Below are positions 43,500 to 52,843 of a stretch of DNA of 64,000 nt, one piece after another. Within the stretch, counting starts at the first letter, position 1; every line of letters starts with the position of its first letter. The stretch comes from Aquabacter sediminis. Its GTDB lineage: Bacteria > Pseudomonadota > Alphaproteobacteria > Rhizobiales > Xanthobacteraceae. Where the stretch lies: assembly GCF_028863665.1 (NCBI RefSeq), contig NZ_JARBFX010000003.1:310001-374000 (forward strand). Reading direction: 5' to 3'. A program made the position numbers and the translations under genes. The notes beneath the pieces were generated by a model. It was not told the DNA's origin and did no database searches. It saw nothing but the letters and a program-made list of their open reading frames with translations.

Positions 43500-45005
43500 G
43501 TGGAGAGCCATATCCTCGTCATCGACCAGGGCACCACCTCGACGCGATCCATCGTGTTTGACCGCGCGTTCGTGCCGGTGGCGACGGCGCAGCGGGAATT
43601 TCCGCAGCATTTCCCCCATCCCGGTTGGGTGGAGCACGATCCGCGCGATTTGTGGGAGACCAGCCTTGCCACCCTGCGCGAGGCGCTCACCAAGGCGGGC
43701 CTATCCGCCTCCGACATCGCCGCCATCGGCCTCACCAACCAGCGCGAGACGGTGGTCATCTGGGACCGGGAGACGGGCGCGCCCATCGCGCCCGCCATCG
43801 TCTGGCAGGACCGGCGGACGGCGGAGCTGTGCAACAGCCTGAATGCGGAGGGCTGCGAGGCGCTGGTGTCCGAGCGCAGCGGGCTTCTCATCGATCCCTA
43901 TTTCTCCGCCACCAAGATCGCCTGGCTGCTGGACAATGTGCCCGGCGCGCGGGCGCGGGCGGAGCGCGGGGACCTCGCCTTCGGCACCGTGGACAGCTTC
44001 CTTCTGTGGCAGCTCACGGGCGGCGCCGTGCATGCCACCGACGTGACGAACGCCTCCCGGACCATGCTGTTCGACATCACAGCCGGTGCCTGGGACACGG
44101 AGCTTCTGCGCCTGTTCCGCGTGCCCGCGCCGCTCCTGCCGGAGGTGCGCGACACGGCCGGTGCCTTCGGTGTCACGTCCAAGGCCTGGCTCGGCCGCGA
44201 GGTGCCGGTGCTGGCCATGGTGGGCGATCAGCAGGCGAGCCTTGTGGGCCAAGCCTGTTTCGCGCCCGGCCTCGCCAAGGTCACCTATGGCACCGGCGCC
44301 TTCATGCTGCTCAATACGGGCAAGACGCGCCCGCGCTCGCGCCACCGGCTCCTCACCACCCTCGCCTACCAATGGGACGGCACGCACGCCTATGCGCTGG
44401 AAGGCGCCATCTTCTCCGCCGGCTCCACCGTGCAATGGCTGCGCGACAGCCTCGGCATCATCTCCACCGCCGCGGAGAGCACCGCCTTGGCGGCGCTGGC
44501 GGACGAGAGCCAGCCGGTCTATCTGGTGCCGGCCTTCGTGGGTCTCGGCGCGCCGCACTGGCGCTCCGATGCCCGTGCCACCTTGAGCGGCCTCACACGC
44601 GGCACCACCCGCCGCGAGATCGCCCGCGCGGCGTTGGAAAGCGTCGGCTACCAGACGCTCGACCTGCTGGACGCCATGCGCGCCGACATGACCCATGCCG
44701 GCCTCGCACGTACCGAGGCGGTGCTGCGGGTGGATGGCGGCATGTCGGACAGCGACTTCACCATGCAGTTCATCGCCGACATCCTGGCCTTGCCCGTGGA
44801 TCGCCCGCAGGTGCGCGAGACCACGGCGCTCGGCGCGGCCTTCCTCGCCGGCTGGCGGGCGGGCCTTTATGGCGGGCCGGAGGCTTTTGCCGCCAACTGG
44901 CACCTGGACCGGCGCTTCACGCCCGCGATGGCGGACGACGTGCGTGCCGCCAAGATCGCGGGCTGGCAGGCCGCCGTCGCCCAGACCCTGCATCGTCCGA
45001 ACTGA
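43500..45005 (+). CDS. glpK: Glycerol kinase
   Basis: 501 residues of the FGGY kinase family. ATP/phosphate motifs include [15 protein letters not shown] at the N-terminus, [10 protein letters not shown] for glycerol contact, [15 protein letters not shown], and [16 protein letters not shown] near the C-terminus. It phosphorylates glycerol to glycerol-3-phosphate, the GlpD substrate. GTG start with GGGAGG seven bases upstream; 39 bases after glpD, so one operon. Confidence 0.95.
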   Translation: MESHILVIDQGTTSTRSIVFDRAFVPVATAQREFPQHFPHPGWVEHDPRDLWETSLATLREALTKAGLSASDIAAIGLTNQRETVVIWDRETGAPIAPAIVWQDRRTAELCNSLNAEGCEALVSERSGLLIDPYFSATKIAWLLDNVPGARARAERGDLAFGTVDSFLLWQLTGGAVHATDVTNASRTMLFDITAGAWDTELLRLFRVPAPLLPEVRDTAGAFGVTSKAWLGREVPVLAMVGDQQASLVGQACFAPGLAKVTYGTGAFMLLNTGKTRPRSRHRLLTTLAYQWDGTHAYALEGAIFSAGSTVQWLRDSLGIISTAAESTALAALADESQPVYLVPAFVGLGAPHWRSDARATLSGLTRGTTRREIARAALESVGYQTLDLLDAMRADMTHAGLARTEAVLRVDGGMSDSDFTMQFIADILALPVDRPQVRETTALGAAFLAGWRAGLYGGPEAFAANWHLDRRFTPAMADDVRAAKIAGWQAAVAQTLHRPN

Positions 45006-45060
45006 CGTCCCGCCGGGGTGCGTGAAAACCGCCGGACGCAGCGGCACGTCTGCTTGACAT

Positions 45061-45091
45061 GTTATGATGATAACCTGATTGTTATGACAAT
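45061..45091. promoter_or_regulatory. Twin 14-bp palindromes upstream of the ABC transporter (candidate GntR/UTRA operators)
   Basis: GTTATGATGATAAC (45061-45074) and ATTGTTATGACAAT (45078-45091) each have 5-bp arms and a 4-bp centre. A TTGACA -35-like element (45054-45059) precedes them, so a bound regulator would block RNA polymerase. ATTGT-N4-ACAAT resembles operators of HutC/UTRA-type GntR proteins, and one is encoded at the end of this transporter operon (49339-50112). Confidence 0.6.
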
Positions 45092-45125
45092 AGGCCGAAC
45101 ACATATCGGCCAGGAGGAAACGCCA

Positions 45126-46508
45126 ATGAGTCCCATGAAGCCCACGCGGCGGCATGTGCTGCAGGCTGGCCTTGCGGCCGTCGCTCTCCCCGCCTTCATC
45201 CGCTCCGGCCTCGCGCAGGATGGCGACCTTGCCCCCTACCAGTCCGCCAAGATCGACTGGCGGCAGGCCTCCGGCGAGCAGATCACCGTGGCCGTGATCC
45301 CGGCGAGCTATTTCGACAACCTGATCGCGCTGGCGCCCCAGTTCGAGGCCCTTACCGGCATCAGCGTGCGCTTCGAGAAGATCCCGCCGGCCCAGATCCG
45401 CCAGAAGGCCGTGATCGACCTCACCTCCAAGGCGGGCGGCTATTCCACCCATGCGGCCGATCCCATGTATTACGCGCTCTATGCCGCCAACAAATGGGTG
45501 GAGCCGCTCGATCCCTATCTGAAGGATGCCGCCCTCACCGATGCGTCGTGGTTCCAGGCGGACGACATCATCCCCGCCTGGCGCAACGCCAACACCATCG
45601 AGGGCAAGCTCTATGGCGTGCCCTATGACGGCGAGGTCACGATTCAGGTCTATCGCAAGGACCTGTATGACGCGAAGGGCCTGAAGGCCGCCGAGACGCT
45701 GGAGGACTTCGTCTCCAACGCGGCCGCCCTCAACGACCCGGCGAACCGCCTGTGGGGCACGGCGCTGCGCGGCGTCGCCGGCGCGGGGCAGAATGTCTAC
45801 ATCTATTCCTCGCTGTTCCGCGAATTCGGCGGCGAGTGGTTCCCGGGCGGCAAGTTCCGCGTCAATGGCCCGGAGGCCGAAGCGGCGCTGAACTGGTATG
45901 TGGACGTGATGCGCAAATATGCGCCCACCGCCGCCCAGAACTGGAACTGGCCGGACATCGCCGACGCCTTCTCCCAGGGCACGGTGGCCAGCTATATCGA
46001 CGCCAACACCTCGGCCTCGGTGATCAACAATCCCGAGAAGTCCAAGGTGGTCGGCAAGGTGGGCTTCGCTCGCTGGCCGAAGGGGCCGACCGGCAAGCGC
46101 GTCTCTTCCATCTGGAACTGGGGCTTCCCCATCAATGCGGCGCTGCCCGAGAAGCGCAAGAAGGCCACCTGGCTGTTCATCCAGTGGGCCGCCTCGCTGC
46201 CCACCCAGGCGCGCACCTCCTACCAATATGCGGGCCCCGCCAAGCGCTCCGGCGTCAACCGCCTGAGCCTGTGGAAGAACCCGGATTATGTGAAGCTGAT
46301 GGACAGCTTCGGCGACAATTTCGTCGCCGCCACCCTCGGCGCCCTGGAACACGACACGGACGTGAACTGGCGCCCGCGCGTGCCCCAATGGCCGGCCATC
46401 GGCGACACGCTCGCCACCGCCATCCAGCAGGCGCTGGTGGGACAGGCCACCACCAAGGCCGCGCTCGACGAGGCGCAGCGGCGCCTCGAGCCGATGATGC
46501 GGGGCTGA
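45126..46508 (+). CDS. CUT1-type ABC transporter substrate-binding protein (family 1, Tat signal)
   Basis: 460 residues. The N-terminal twin-arginine signal TRRHVLQAGLAAVALPAF is cleaved near GLAQDG. The mature protein is a family 1 extracellular solute-binding protein (PQFEALTGISVRFEKIPPAQ; GKLYGVPYDGEVTIQVYRKD) of the sugar, polyol or glycerol-3-phosphate group. AGGAGG lies upstream of the ATG. It is preceded by its own promoter/operator region, so it is controlled apart from glpDK although it follows glpK by 120 bp. The ligand is not determinable from sequence; a polyol or sulfated polyol is the contextual guess. Confidence 0.88.
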   Translation: MSPMKPTRRHVLQAGLAAVALPAFIRSGLAQDGDLAPYQSAKIDWRQASGEQITVAVIPASYFDNLIALAPQFEALTGISVRFEKIPPAQIRQKAVIDLTSKAGGYSTHAADPMYYALYAANKWVEPLDPYLKDAALTDASWFQADDIIPAWRNANTIEGKLYGVPYDGEVTIQVYRKDLYDAKGLKAAETLEDFVSNAAALNDPANRLWGTALRGVAGAGQNVYIYSSLFREFGGEWFPGGKFRVNGPEAEAALNWYVDVMRKYAPTAAQNWNWPDIADAFSQGTVASYIDANTSASVINNPEKSKVVGKVGFARWPKGPTGKRVSSIWNWGFPINAALPEKRKKATWLFIQWAASLPTQARTSYQYAGPAKRSGVNRLSLWKNPDYVKLMDSFGDNFVAATLGALEHDTDVNWRPRVPQWPAIGDTLATAIQQALVGQATTKAALDEAQRRLEPMMRG

Positions 46509-46512
46509 CACG

Positions 46513-47451
46513 GTGAGCAAGGCGACCACACTGGGCGCCCGAGGCGGATCTGCCGCCTCGGGACGCGCCGATCCCGCGCGCATGATGGAAGGCCGGGAGC
46601 GCCGCTTCGCGGCGGCGCTCATGGCCCCCGCCTTCATCGCCCTGATGGCGACGACCACTTTTCCGCTGCTGCATCTGGGCTGGACCAGCCTGCACCGGAT
46701 GGATCTCGCCATGCCGTTCATGGACGGCTTCGTGGGCCTTGACAATTATCGCGAGCTGCTGGGCGATCCGCGCTTCTGGTCGGCGCTTGGGGTGAGCCTC
46801 GTCTACACCTCGTCCACGGTCATCCTGCAGGTGATCCTTGGCCTTGCGCTCGCCTTGCTGGTGAACGGCATGCGGCGCGGCCAGACGCTGTTCCGCATCG
46901 TCGCCATCCTGCCCGTGGTGCTCTCCCCGGCGGTGGTGGGCATGGTCTGGCGCACCTTCATGCTCACCCCGGAATTCGGCGTCGTCGACTATCTCAGCAT
47001 GACCGCCGGCCTCGGCAGCCACAACTGGCTGGGCGATCCTTCGCTCGCCCTGTTCTCGGTGGTGGTGATCCACACCTGGCAGTGGACGCCCTTCGCCTTC
47101 ATGGTGCTGCTGGCGAGCCTTGCTGCCCTGCCGGAGGACATTTACGAGGCCGCGCGCATCGACCGGGCAAGCCCCTGGCAGAGCTTCGTGCGCATCACCT
47201 TGCCCTTGCTGCGGCCGGCCATCGTGATGGTCATCATCATGCGCACCATGGTGGCGCTCACCGCCTTTGCTGCCATCTTCACGGTGACGGGCGGCGGGCC
47301 GGGCACGGCCACCGAGATCCTCAACCTCTATGCCTACCGCAAGTCCTTCACGGAACTGTCCATCGGCTATGGCTCGGCGCTCGCCGTGGCGCTGCTGATC
47401 TTCACGCTGGTGGTGACCGGCATCCTCTTCGCGCTCCGGAGGGCCAAATGA
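46513..47451 (+). CDS. CUT1-type ABC transporter permease (MalF/UgpA-like)
   Basis: 312 residues with six membrane helices (first near residues 33-55) and the EAA motif EDIYEAARIDRASPWQSFVRITLP near residues 212-235, which couples to the ATPase. GTG start 4 bases after the SBP stop; the SD is poor, so translational coupling is probable. Its last codon overlaps the next permease start (ATGA). Confidence 0.9.
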   Translation: MSKATTLGARGGSAASGRADPARMMEGRERRFAAALMAPAFIALMATTTFPLLHLGWTSLHRMDLAMPFMDGFVGLDNYRELLGDPRFWSALGVSLVYTSSTVILQVILGLALALLVNGMRRGQTLFRIVAILPVVLSPAVVGMVWRTFMLTPEFGVVDYLSMTAGLGSHNWLGDPSLALFSVVVIHTWQWTPFAFMVLLASLAALPEDIYEAARIDRASPWQSFVRITLPLLRPAIVMVIIMRTMVALTAFAAIFTVTGGGPGTATEILNLYAYRKSFTELSIGYGSALAVALLIFTLVVTGILFALRRAK

Positions 47452-48287
47452 AGGGCCGCAAGCTGCGCCTCGTCATGCTCCTGGGGGTCTCCGGCCTGTT
47501 CCTGCTGGCCTGGATCTTCCCCATCTTCTGGAGCCTGCTGAACGCCTTCAAGAGCGAGCAGGACGTGCTCGCCTATCCGCCGAAGCTCATCTTCACGCCC
47601 ACTTTGGCGGCCTTCGACGACGTGCTGTTCGGGCCGACCTCCATCGTGCCGAACCTCGTCTCCAGCTTCATCATCTCCATCGGCACCACCATCGTGACCA
47701 TGGTGCTGGCGATCCCGGCGGCCTATGCGCTCGCCCGCCTGCGGGTGCCGGGCAAGAAGTGGTCGGGCTTCTATGTGCTGGCCACCCAGATGCTGCCGCC
47801 GGTGGGCATCATCATTCCCTACTTCCTGATCCTGCGGGACATTGGCTGGATCGATACCTACCAGGGCATCATCCTCATCTATCTGTCCTTCTCGCTGCCC
47901 TTCGCCATCTGGCTGCTGGTCTCCTATTTCGAGGATCTGCCCTTCGAGATGGAGGAGGCCGCCTTCATCGACGGCGCGAGCCGGCTGATGACGCTCTGGC
48001 GCATCATCCTGCCCCAGGTGCGCGGCGGGGTGGCGGTGACCGTGGTGTTCGTGTTCCTGAACGCCTGGAACGAGTTCCTGTTCGCCGTGGTGCTGTCGGG
48101 GAACGTGGTGCGCCCCGTCACCATCTCCATGTTCAACTTCGTGTCGGTGGAACAGACGCTCTGGTCGAAGCTGGCGGCGGTGTCGGCGCTCGCCATGCTG
48201 CCCGTCATCATCCTCGGCATCATCGCCCAGAAACACATCGTGAAAGGCCTGACGGTCGGCGCCGTCAAGGGAGGAGGACGTCGATGA
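47448..48287 (+). CDS. CUT1-type ABC transporter permease (MalG/UgpE-like)
   Basis: 279 residues, six membrane helices. The EAA loop reads FEMEEAAFIDGASRLMTLWR, and AWNEFLFAVVLSG is the usual MalG-type segment before the last helices. GGAGGG lies five bases before the ATG, which overlaps the previous stop by 4 bp. Its own stop overlaps the ATPase start. Confidence 0.9.
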   Translation: MKGRKLRLVMLLGVSGLFLLAWIFPIFWSLLNAFKSEQDVLAYPPKLIFTPTLAAFDDVLFGPTSIVPNLVSSFIISIGTTIVTMVLAIPAAYALARLRVPGKKWSGFYVLATQMLPPVGIIIPYFLILRDIGWIDTYQGIILIYLSFSLPFAIWLLVSYFEDLPFEMEEAAFIDGASRLMTLWRIILPQVRGGVAVTVVFVFLNAWNEFLFAVVLSGNVVRPVTISMFNFVSVEQTLWSKLAAVSALAMLPVIILGIIAQKHIVKGLTVGAVKGGGRR

Positions 48288-49336
48288 CCGCCCGCGGACT
48301 GGTCCAGATGGAAAACATCGTCAAGCGGCACGGCACGTTCGAGGCGCTGAAGGGCATAGACGTGGAGATCCGCCCCGGCGAATTCTTCGCCATGCTCGGC
48401 CCCTCCGGCTCCGGCAAGAGCACGACGCTGCGGATCCTTGCCGGGCTCGACGCCCCCACCTCCGGGCGCATCCTGCTGGACGGGGAGGATGTCACCGGCG
48501 CCGATGCGCGGGCGCGCGACGTGGCCATGGTGTTCCAGAGCTACGCCCTCTATCCGCACATGAGCGTGGCCGAGAACATCGCCTTCCCGCTCGAAATGGC
48601 GAAGGTGCCGAAGGCCGAGATCGGCCCCGCCGTGCGCGAGGCGGCGGCGAAGGTGAAGATCGACCATCTGCTCGACCGCAAGCCCGGCCAACTCTCCGGC
48701 GGCCAGCAGCAGCGCTGCGCGCTGGCCCGCGCCATCGTGCGCAAGGCGCGGCTGTTTTTGCTGGACGAGCCGCTCTCCAACCTCGACGCCATGCTGCGCC
48801 TCGCCACCCGCGTGGAGCTGAAGAAGCTGCAGCGGTCGCTCGGGGTCACGGCGGTCTATGTGACCCACGACCAGGAAGAGGCGATGACCCTCGCCGACCG
48901 CATGGCGGTGTTCCAGGAGGGGGAGATCCGCCAGATCGGGCGTCCGGCGGAGGTGTTCGCCGCCCCCAATTGCATCGAGGTGGCAGCCTTTATCGGCAGC
49001 CCGCCCATGAACCTCCTGACCACCCGCACGACGGCGGGCGGCGTGCTCATCGGCGGACGGCACGTGCCGGTGGCGGCGCCCCTGGAGGCGGGCCGCGAGG
49101 TGGTGGTGGGCATCCGCCCGAGCGCCGTGCGCTTCGATGCGGACGGCATCCCCGTCTGCGTGGAGGTGGTGGAAAATCTGGGCGATGCCGCCATCCTCGA
49201 TTTGACCCTGGACGGCACGCCCCTGCGGGCCCGCTATGACCGCTTCCCCCTGCCCCGCGAGGGGGAGACCATGGCCGTCTCCTTCGCCCCGCAGGACATC
49301 CATTTGTTCGACCCCATCACCCGCCGCCGGATCTGA
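48284..49336 (+). CDS. ABC transporter ATP-binding protein (UgpC/MalK-like)
   Basis: 350 residues. The NBD has Walker [12 protein letters not shown]-loop [13 protein letters not shown], signature [15 protein letters not shown] and Walker [15 protein letters not shown]. The C-terminal 110 residues form the TOBE/regulatory domain ([12 protein letters not shown]) that is characteristic of MalK/UgpC. GGGAGGAGG lies just before the ATG, and there is a 4-bp overlap with the permease gene. One ATPase would form a homodimer, unlike the two-ATPase glycerol transporter GlpSTPQV described in Rhizobium. Confidence 0.92.
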   Translation: MTARGLVQMENIVKRHGTFEALKGIDVEIRPGEFFAMLGPSGSGKSTTLRILAGLDAPTSGRILLDGEDVTGADARARDVAMVFQSYALYPHMSVAENIAFPLEMAKVPKAEIGPAVREAAAKVKIDHLLDRKPGQLSGGQQQRCALARAIVRKARLFLLDEPLSNLDAMLRLATRVELKKLQRSLGVTAVYVTHDQEEAMTLADRMAVFQEGEIRQIGRPAEVFAAPNCIEVAAFIGSPPMNLLTTRTTAGGVLIGGRHVPVAAPLEAGREVVVGIRPSAVRFDADGIPVCVEVVENLGDAAILDLTLDGTPLRARYDRFPLPREGETMAVSFAPQDIHLFDPITRRRI

Positions 49337-49338
49337 CC

Positions 49339-50112
49339 ATGCTCACGCCCTTGAAAGGCAAGACCGCCCGCGAGCCCGCGAACACGGCCGGCGGACCGGC
49401 GGCCGGGCCGCTCCACATCCAGGTGCGCGAAGCCATCCGCAGCCAGGTGCGGGAGGGCAAGCTCATTGATGCCGAAGGCCGGCTGATGCCCGAGGCGGAG
49501 CTGGTGAAACATTTCGGCGTCAGCCGCATCACCATCCGCCACGCCATCCAACCGCTGGTGGCCGAAGGCATGTTCGCCCGCGAGCGCGGCCGCGGCACCT
49601 TCCTGAAGTCCAACAAGCCGGAGAACTGGCTGGGTCGGCTGATGGGTTTCTCGGAGACCATCCGCGACGCCGGCTTCGTGCCCGGCGCGCGCATTCTCCA
49701 CAAGGGCATGACCAACGCCCACGACGACGCCGTGCGCGACGCCCTCAAAGAGCGCGCGGTGTGGGAATTGAAGCGCGTGCGGCTGGCGGACGACATCCCC
49801 ATCGCCATCGAGCACGCCTTCTATCCCCCCGACATCGGCCTGGAGCTGGAGACGCGCGACCTCGTCTCCATCCTCATGTACCGGGTGTTCGAGGAGGAGC
49901 TGGGCCTCAACATCAAGGAGGCCAGCCAGAGCATCTCGGCGACCCTTGCCGACGACACCACCGCCCGCCTGCTGGGCGTGGCGCGTGGCGCGCCGCTGCT
50001 GGCCATGGAGCGCCTCACCATCTCCACCGACGGCCGGCCGCTGGAGCTGCTGCGCTCGGTCTACCTGCCCGACTATTTCCGCTTCACCATCAATCTGACG
50101 CGGCGGTCGTGA
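49339..50112 (+). CDS. GntR-family regulator with UTRA domain (HutC type)
   Basis: 257 residues. An N-terminal wHTH (about 25-95) includes LMPEAELVKHFGVSRITIRH and FARERGRGTFL. The C-terminal UTRA domain (about 110-250) has RLADDIPIAIEHAFYPPDI and LLAMERLTISTDGRPLELLR, typical of HutC/FarR ligand-binding folds. It begins two bases after the ATPase stop, so it is part of the transporter operon and probably acts on the twin palindromes at 45061-45091. The ligand is presumably the transported compound or a breakdown product. Confidence 0.88.
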   Translation: MLTPLKGKTAREPANTAGGPAAGPLHIQVREAIRSQVREGKLIDAEGRLMPEAELVKHFGVSRITIRHAIQPLVAEGMFARERGRGTFLKSNKPENWLGRLMGFSETIRDAGFVPGARILHKGMTNAHDDAVRDALKERAVWELKRVRLADDIPIAIEHAFYPPDIGLELETRDLVSILMYRVFEEELGLNIKEASQSISATLADDTTARLLGVARGAPLLAMERLTISTDGRPLELLRSVYLPDYFRFTINLTRRS

Positions 50113-50142
50113 CCAAGGTCACGCCACGCCCGGGAGCCTTCC

Positions 50143-51780
50143 ATGCCTGACGCGTCCCCTTCCAAGCGCCCCAATATCGTCCTCATCCTCAATGACGACA
50201 TGGGCTTTTCCGACATCGGCTGCTATGGCGGCGAGATCGAGACCCCCAACCTCGACCGCCTGGCCGCAAACGGCCTGCGCTATTCCCAATTCTACAACAC
50301 CGCCCGCTGCAGCCCATCCCGCGCCTCGCTGCTCACCGGCCTGCATCCCCACCAGACCGGCATCGGCATCCTCACCTACAGCACCGGGCCGGAGGGCTAT
50401 GCGGGCAATCTGAACAAGAATTGCGTGACCATCGCGGAGGTGCTGCGCAAGGCCGGCTATCGCACGCGCCTGACCGGCAAGTGGCATGTGGCCTCCAACC
50501 TCACCGAGCCCACCGACACCTGGCCACTCCAGCGCGGCTTCGACGAATTCTACGGCACCATCATCGGGGCCGGCAGCTTCTACTGGCCCAATACGCTCAC
50601 CCGCGGCAATACCAATGCCGAGCACGAGGCGGTGGAAGATCCGAACTTCTTCTATACCGACGCCATCTCCGACGAGGCGGCCGACTTCATCCACCGCCAC
50701 GCGCGGGACAATCCCGGCACGCCCTTCTTCCAATATGTGGCCTATACGGCGCCCCACTGGCCGCTCCACGCCCATCCCGAGGACATCGCCAAGTATAAGG
50801 GCCGGTTCGATGCCGGGTGGGACACGCTGCGCGAGGAGCGGCTCGCCCGCATGATCAAGGCGGGGATCATCCACCCCAACTGGAAGCTCACCGACCGCGA
50901 TCCCACCCAGCCGCCCTGGACGGACGCGGAGGAGCGCGAATGGCTCGCCCGCTGCATGGAGGTCTATGCCGCCCAGATCGACCGCATGGACCAGGGTATT
51001 GGCCGCGTGCTGAAGGCGCTGGAAGACACCGGGCAGATGGAGGACACGCTCGTCATCTTCCTGTCCGACAACGGCGCCTGCGCCGAGGACATTCCCGACG
51101 ACGTATCGCCCCAGGTGCTGGTCGAGGACCTGATGATCGCGCAGGAAAAGACCCGCGACGGCCGTCCGGTGCGCTTCGGCAATATTCCTCAGATCATGCC
51201 GGGCGCCGAGGACACCTATCAGAGCTATGGGGTGGCCTGGGCGAACCTCTCCAACACGCCGTTCCGGCTCTACAAGCACTGGGTCCACGAGGGCGGCATC
51301 GCAACCCCGCTGATCCTGCACTGGCCGGCGCGCATCACGGCTGGCGGCGAGCTGCGCCACAGGCCCGGCCAGTTGCCGGACATCATGGCGACCATCCTCG
51401 ACATCACCGGCGCCGCCTATCCGCAGAGCCACGAAGGCAATGCCATCCTGCCGTGCGAGGGCGAGAGCCTGGCGGGCTCCTTCCCGCAGGATGAGACGCG
51501 CGACACCCCCATGTTCTGGGAGCACGAGGGGAATGCGGCGGTCCGCGTCGGCTCCTGGAAGCTGGTGCGCAAATATCCCGGTCCCTGGGAACTCTATGAC
51601 ATGGAGGCCGATCGCACCGAGCTGCACGACCTCTCCGCCCAACATCCCGAGCGTGTGACGGAGATGATCGCGCTCTACCAGGCCTGGGCCGAGCGCTGCG
51701 GCGTCATCCCGCGCGAGAAGATCCTGGAGCTGATGAAGGCCCAGGGCGCCGCCGCCTTCTGGGAAGAGGAGGAGGCGTGA
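50143..51780 (+). CDS. Cytoplasmic arylsulfatase-type sulfatase (Cys-type)
   Basis: 545 residues, no signal peptide. The metal motif PNIVLILNDDMGFSD at the N-terminus, the catalytic signature CSPSRASLLTG with Cys56 (formylglycine precursor), GKWHVASN and FLSDNGACAED are all intact. Length and motifs match the PAS/AtsA class of alkyl and aryl sulfatases. It follows the GntR gene by 30 bp and overlaps the FGE gene by 4 bp (GTGA), so its activating enzyme is made with it. Location in a transporter operon suggests that it releases sulfate from an imported sulfate ester. Confidence 0.9.
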   Translation: MPDASPSKRPNIVLILNDDMGFSDIGCYGGEIETPNLDRLAANGLRYSQFYNTARCSPSRASLLTGLHPHQTGIGILTYSTGPEGYAGNLNKNCVTIAEVLRKAGYRTRLTGKWHVASNLTEPTDTWPLQRGFDEFYGTIIGAGSFYWPNTLTRGNTNAEHEAVEDPNFFYTDAISDEAADFIHRHARDNPGTPFFQYVAYTAPHWPLHAHPEDIAKYKGRFDAGWDTLREERLARMIKAGIIHPNWKLTDRDPTQPPWTDAEEREWLARCMEVYAAQIDRMDQGIGRVLKALEDTGQMEDTLVIFLSDNGACAEDIPDDVSPQVLVEDLMIAQEKTRDGRPVRFGNIPQIMPGAEDTYQSYGVAWANLSNTPFRLYKHWVHEGGIATPLILHWPARITAGGELRHRPGQLPDIMATILDITGAAYPQSHEGNAILPCEGESLAGSFPQDETRDTPMFWEHEGNAAVRVGSWKLVRKYPGPWELYDMEADRTELHDLSAQHPERVTEMIALYQAWAERCGVIPREKILELMKAQGAAAFWEEEEA

Positions 51781-52772
51781 GCGAGCCGCCCGGCAGCGCG
51801 ACCCAGGGCGCAGCCGGGGCCTCCCCGACCTGCTGCTGCGCGCGCCGCAGCGGCGGGACAGAGGCCGTGCCGCCGCCCCCCCGCAAGGGGCGGGGAACGG
51901 CTTTTCGCTGGGTGGCGCTGCCCGGCGGGCGGTTCCTGATGGGCACGTCCGGCGCGGAAGGCTTTGCCGGCGATGGCGAGGGACCGGCGCGGCCGGTGAC
52001 GGTGAGCCCGTTCGCCGTCTCCGCCTATGCGGTCACCAATGCCCAGTTTGCCGATTTCGTCCGCGACACCGGCTATGTGACCGAGGCCGAGCGCTTCAAC
52101 TGGTCCTATGTCTTCCAGGCCCTCGTTCCGCCCGCCACCGCCGCCCGCATCCCCCGTGTTCCGGCGGAAGCCCCCTGGTGGCTGCCGGTGCCCTTCGCCT
52201 ATTGGGCCCAGCCGGAAGGGCCCGCAAGCACCGTCCTCGACCGCATGGACCATCCCGTCGTGCACGTCTCCTGGACTGACGCCATGGCCTTCTGCGCCTG
52301 GTCGGGCACCCGCCTGCTGAGCGAGGCGGAATGGGAATATGCCGCCCGCGGCGGGCTGGAGGGCCAGCTTTATCCCTGGGGCAACGCGCTGACCCCCGAC
52401 GGCGTGCATCGCTGCAACATCTGGCAAGGCACCTTTCCCGACCACAACACGGCCGAGGACGGCTTCGTGGGCACCGCCCCCGTCCATGCCTTCGCCCCGA
52501 ACGGCTACGGGCTGTTCAACATGGCGGGCAATGTGTGGGAATGGTGCCGGGATGTCTTCAGCCGCGACTATCACCGCGTGACCGCTGACCACGACCCTTT
52601 GCATGAGGGGCCGGGGGACAGCAGATCCATGCGCGGCGGCTCCTATCTGTGCCACAGCTCCTATTGCAACCGCTACCGGGTGGCGGCGCGCACCGCCAAC
52701 ACACCGGGCAGCAGCAGTGGCAATATCGGCTTCCGCGTCGCCGCCCTGCCGGAGCGCGATCTTGCGCGCTGA
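51777..52772 (+). CDS. Formylglycine-generating enzyme (SUMF1/FGE)
   Basis: 331 residues. The FGE-sulfatase domain spans about residues 43-328: FRWVALPGGRFLMGT, HPVVHVSWTDAMAFCAWSG, RLLSEAEWEYAARGG, YPWGN and GNVWEWCRD. Both active-site cysteines are present in GGSYLCHSSYCNRYR (Cys292 and Cys297, spaced as Cys336/Cys341 of human FGE), so it should oxidise sulfatase Cys to formylglycine with Cu and O2. The N-terminal extension contains a CCC motif also common in bacterial FGEs. GTG start within the sulfatase stop. Confidence 0.92.
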   Translation: MSEPPGSATQGAAGASPTCCCARRSGGTEAVPPPPRKGRGTAFRWVALPGGRFLMGTSGAEGFAGDGEGPARPVTVSPFAVSAYAVTNAQFADFVRDTGYVTEAERFNWSYVFQALVPPATAARIPRVPAEAPWWLPVPFAYWAQPEGPASTVLDRMDHPVVHVSWTDAMAFCAWSGTRLLSEAEWEYAARGGLEGQLYPWGNALTPDGVHRCNIWQGTFPDHNTAEDGFVGTAPVHAFAPNGYGLFNMAGNVWEWCRDVFSRDYHRVTADHDPLHEGPGDSRSMRGGSYLCHSSYCNRYRVAARTANTPGSSSGNIGFRVAALPERDLAR

Positions 52773-52843
52773 ACCGTGCGAGAGCCATTCCAGCGCAAGG
52801 GGAGGCCGCTATCGCGTCCGCAATCGCGTCGAAACAACGTGCT

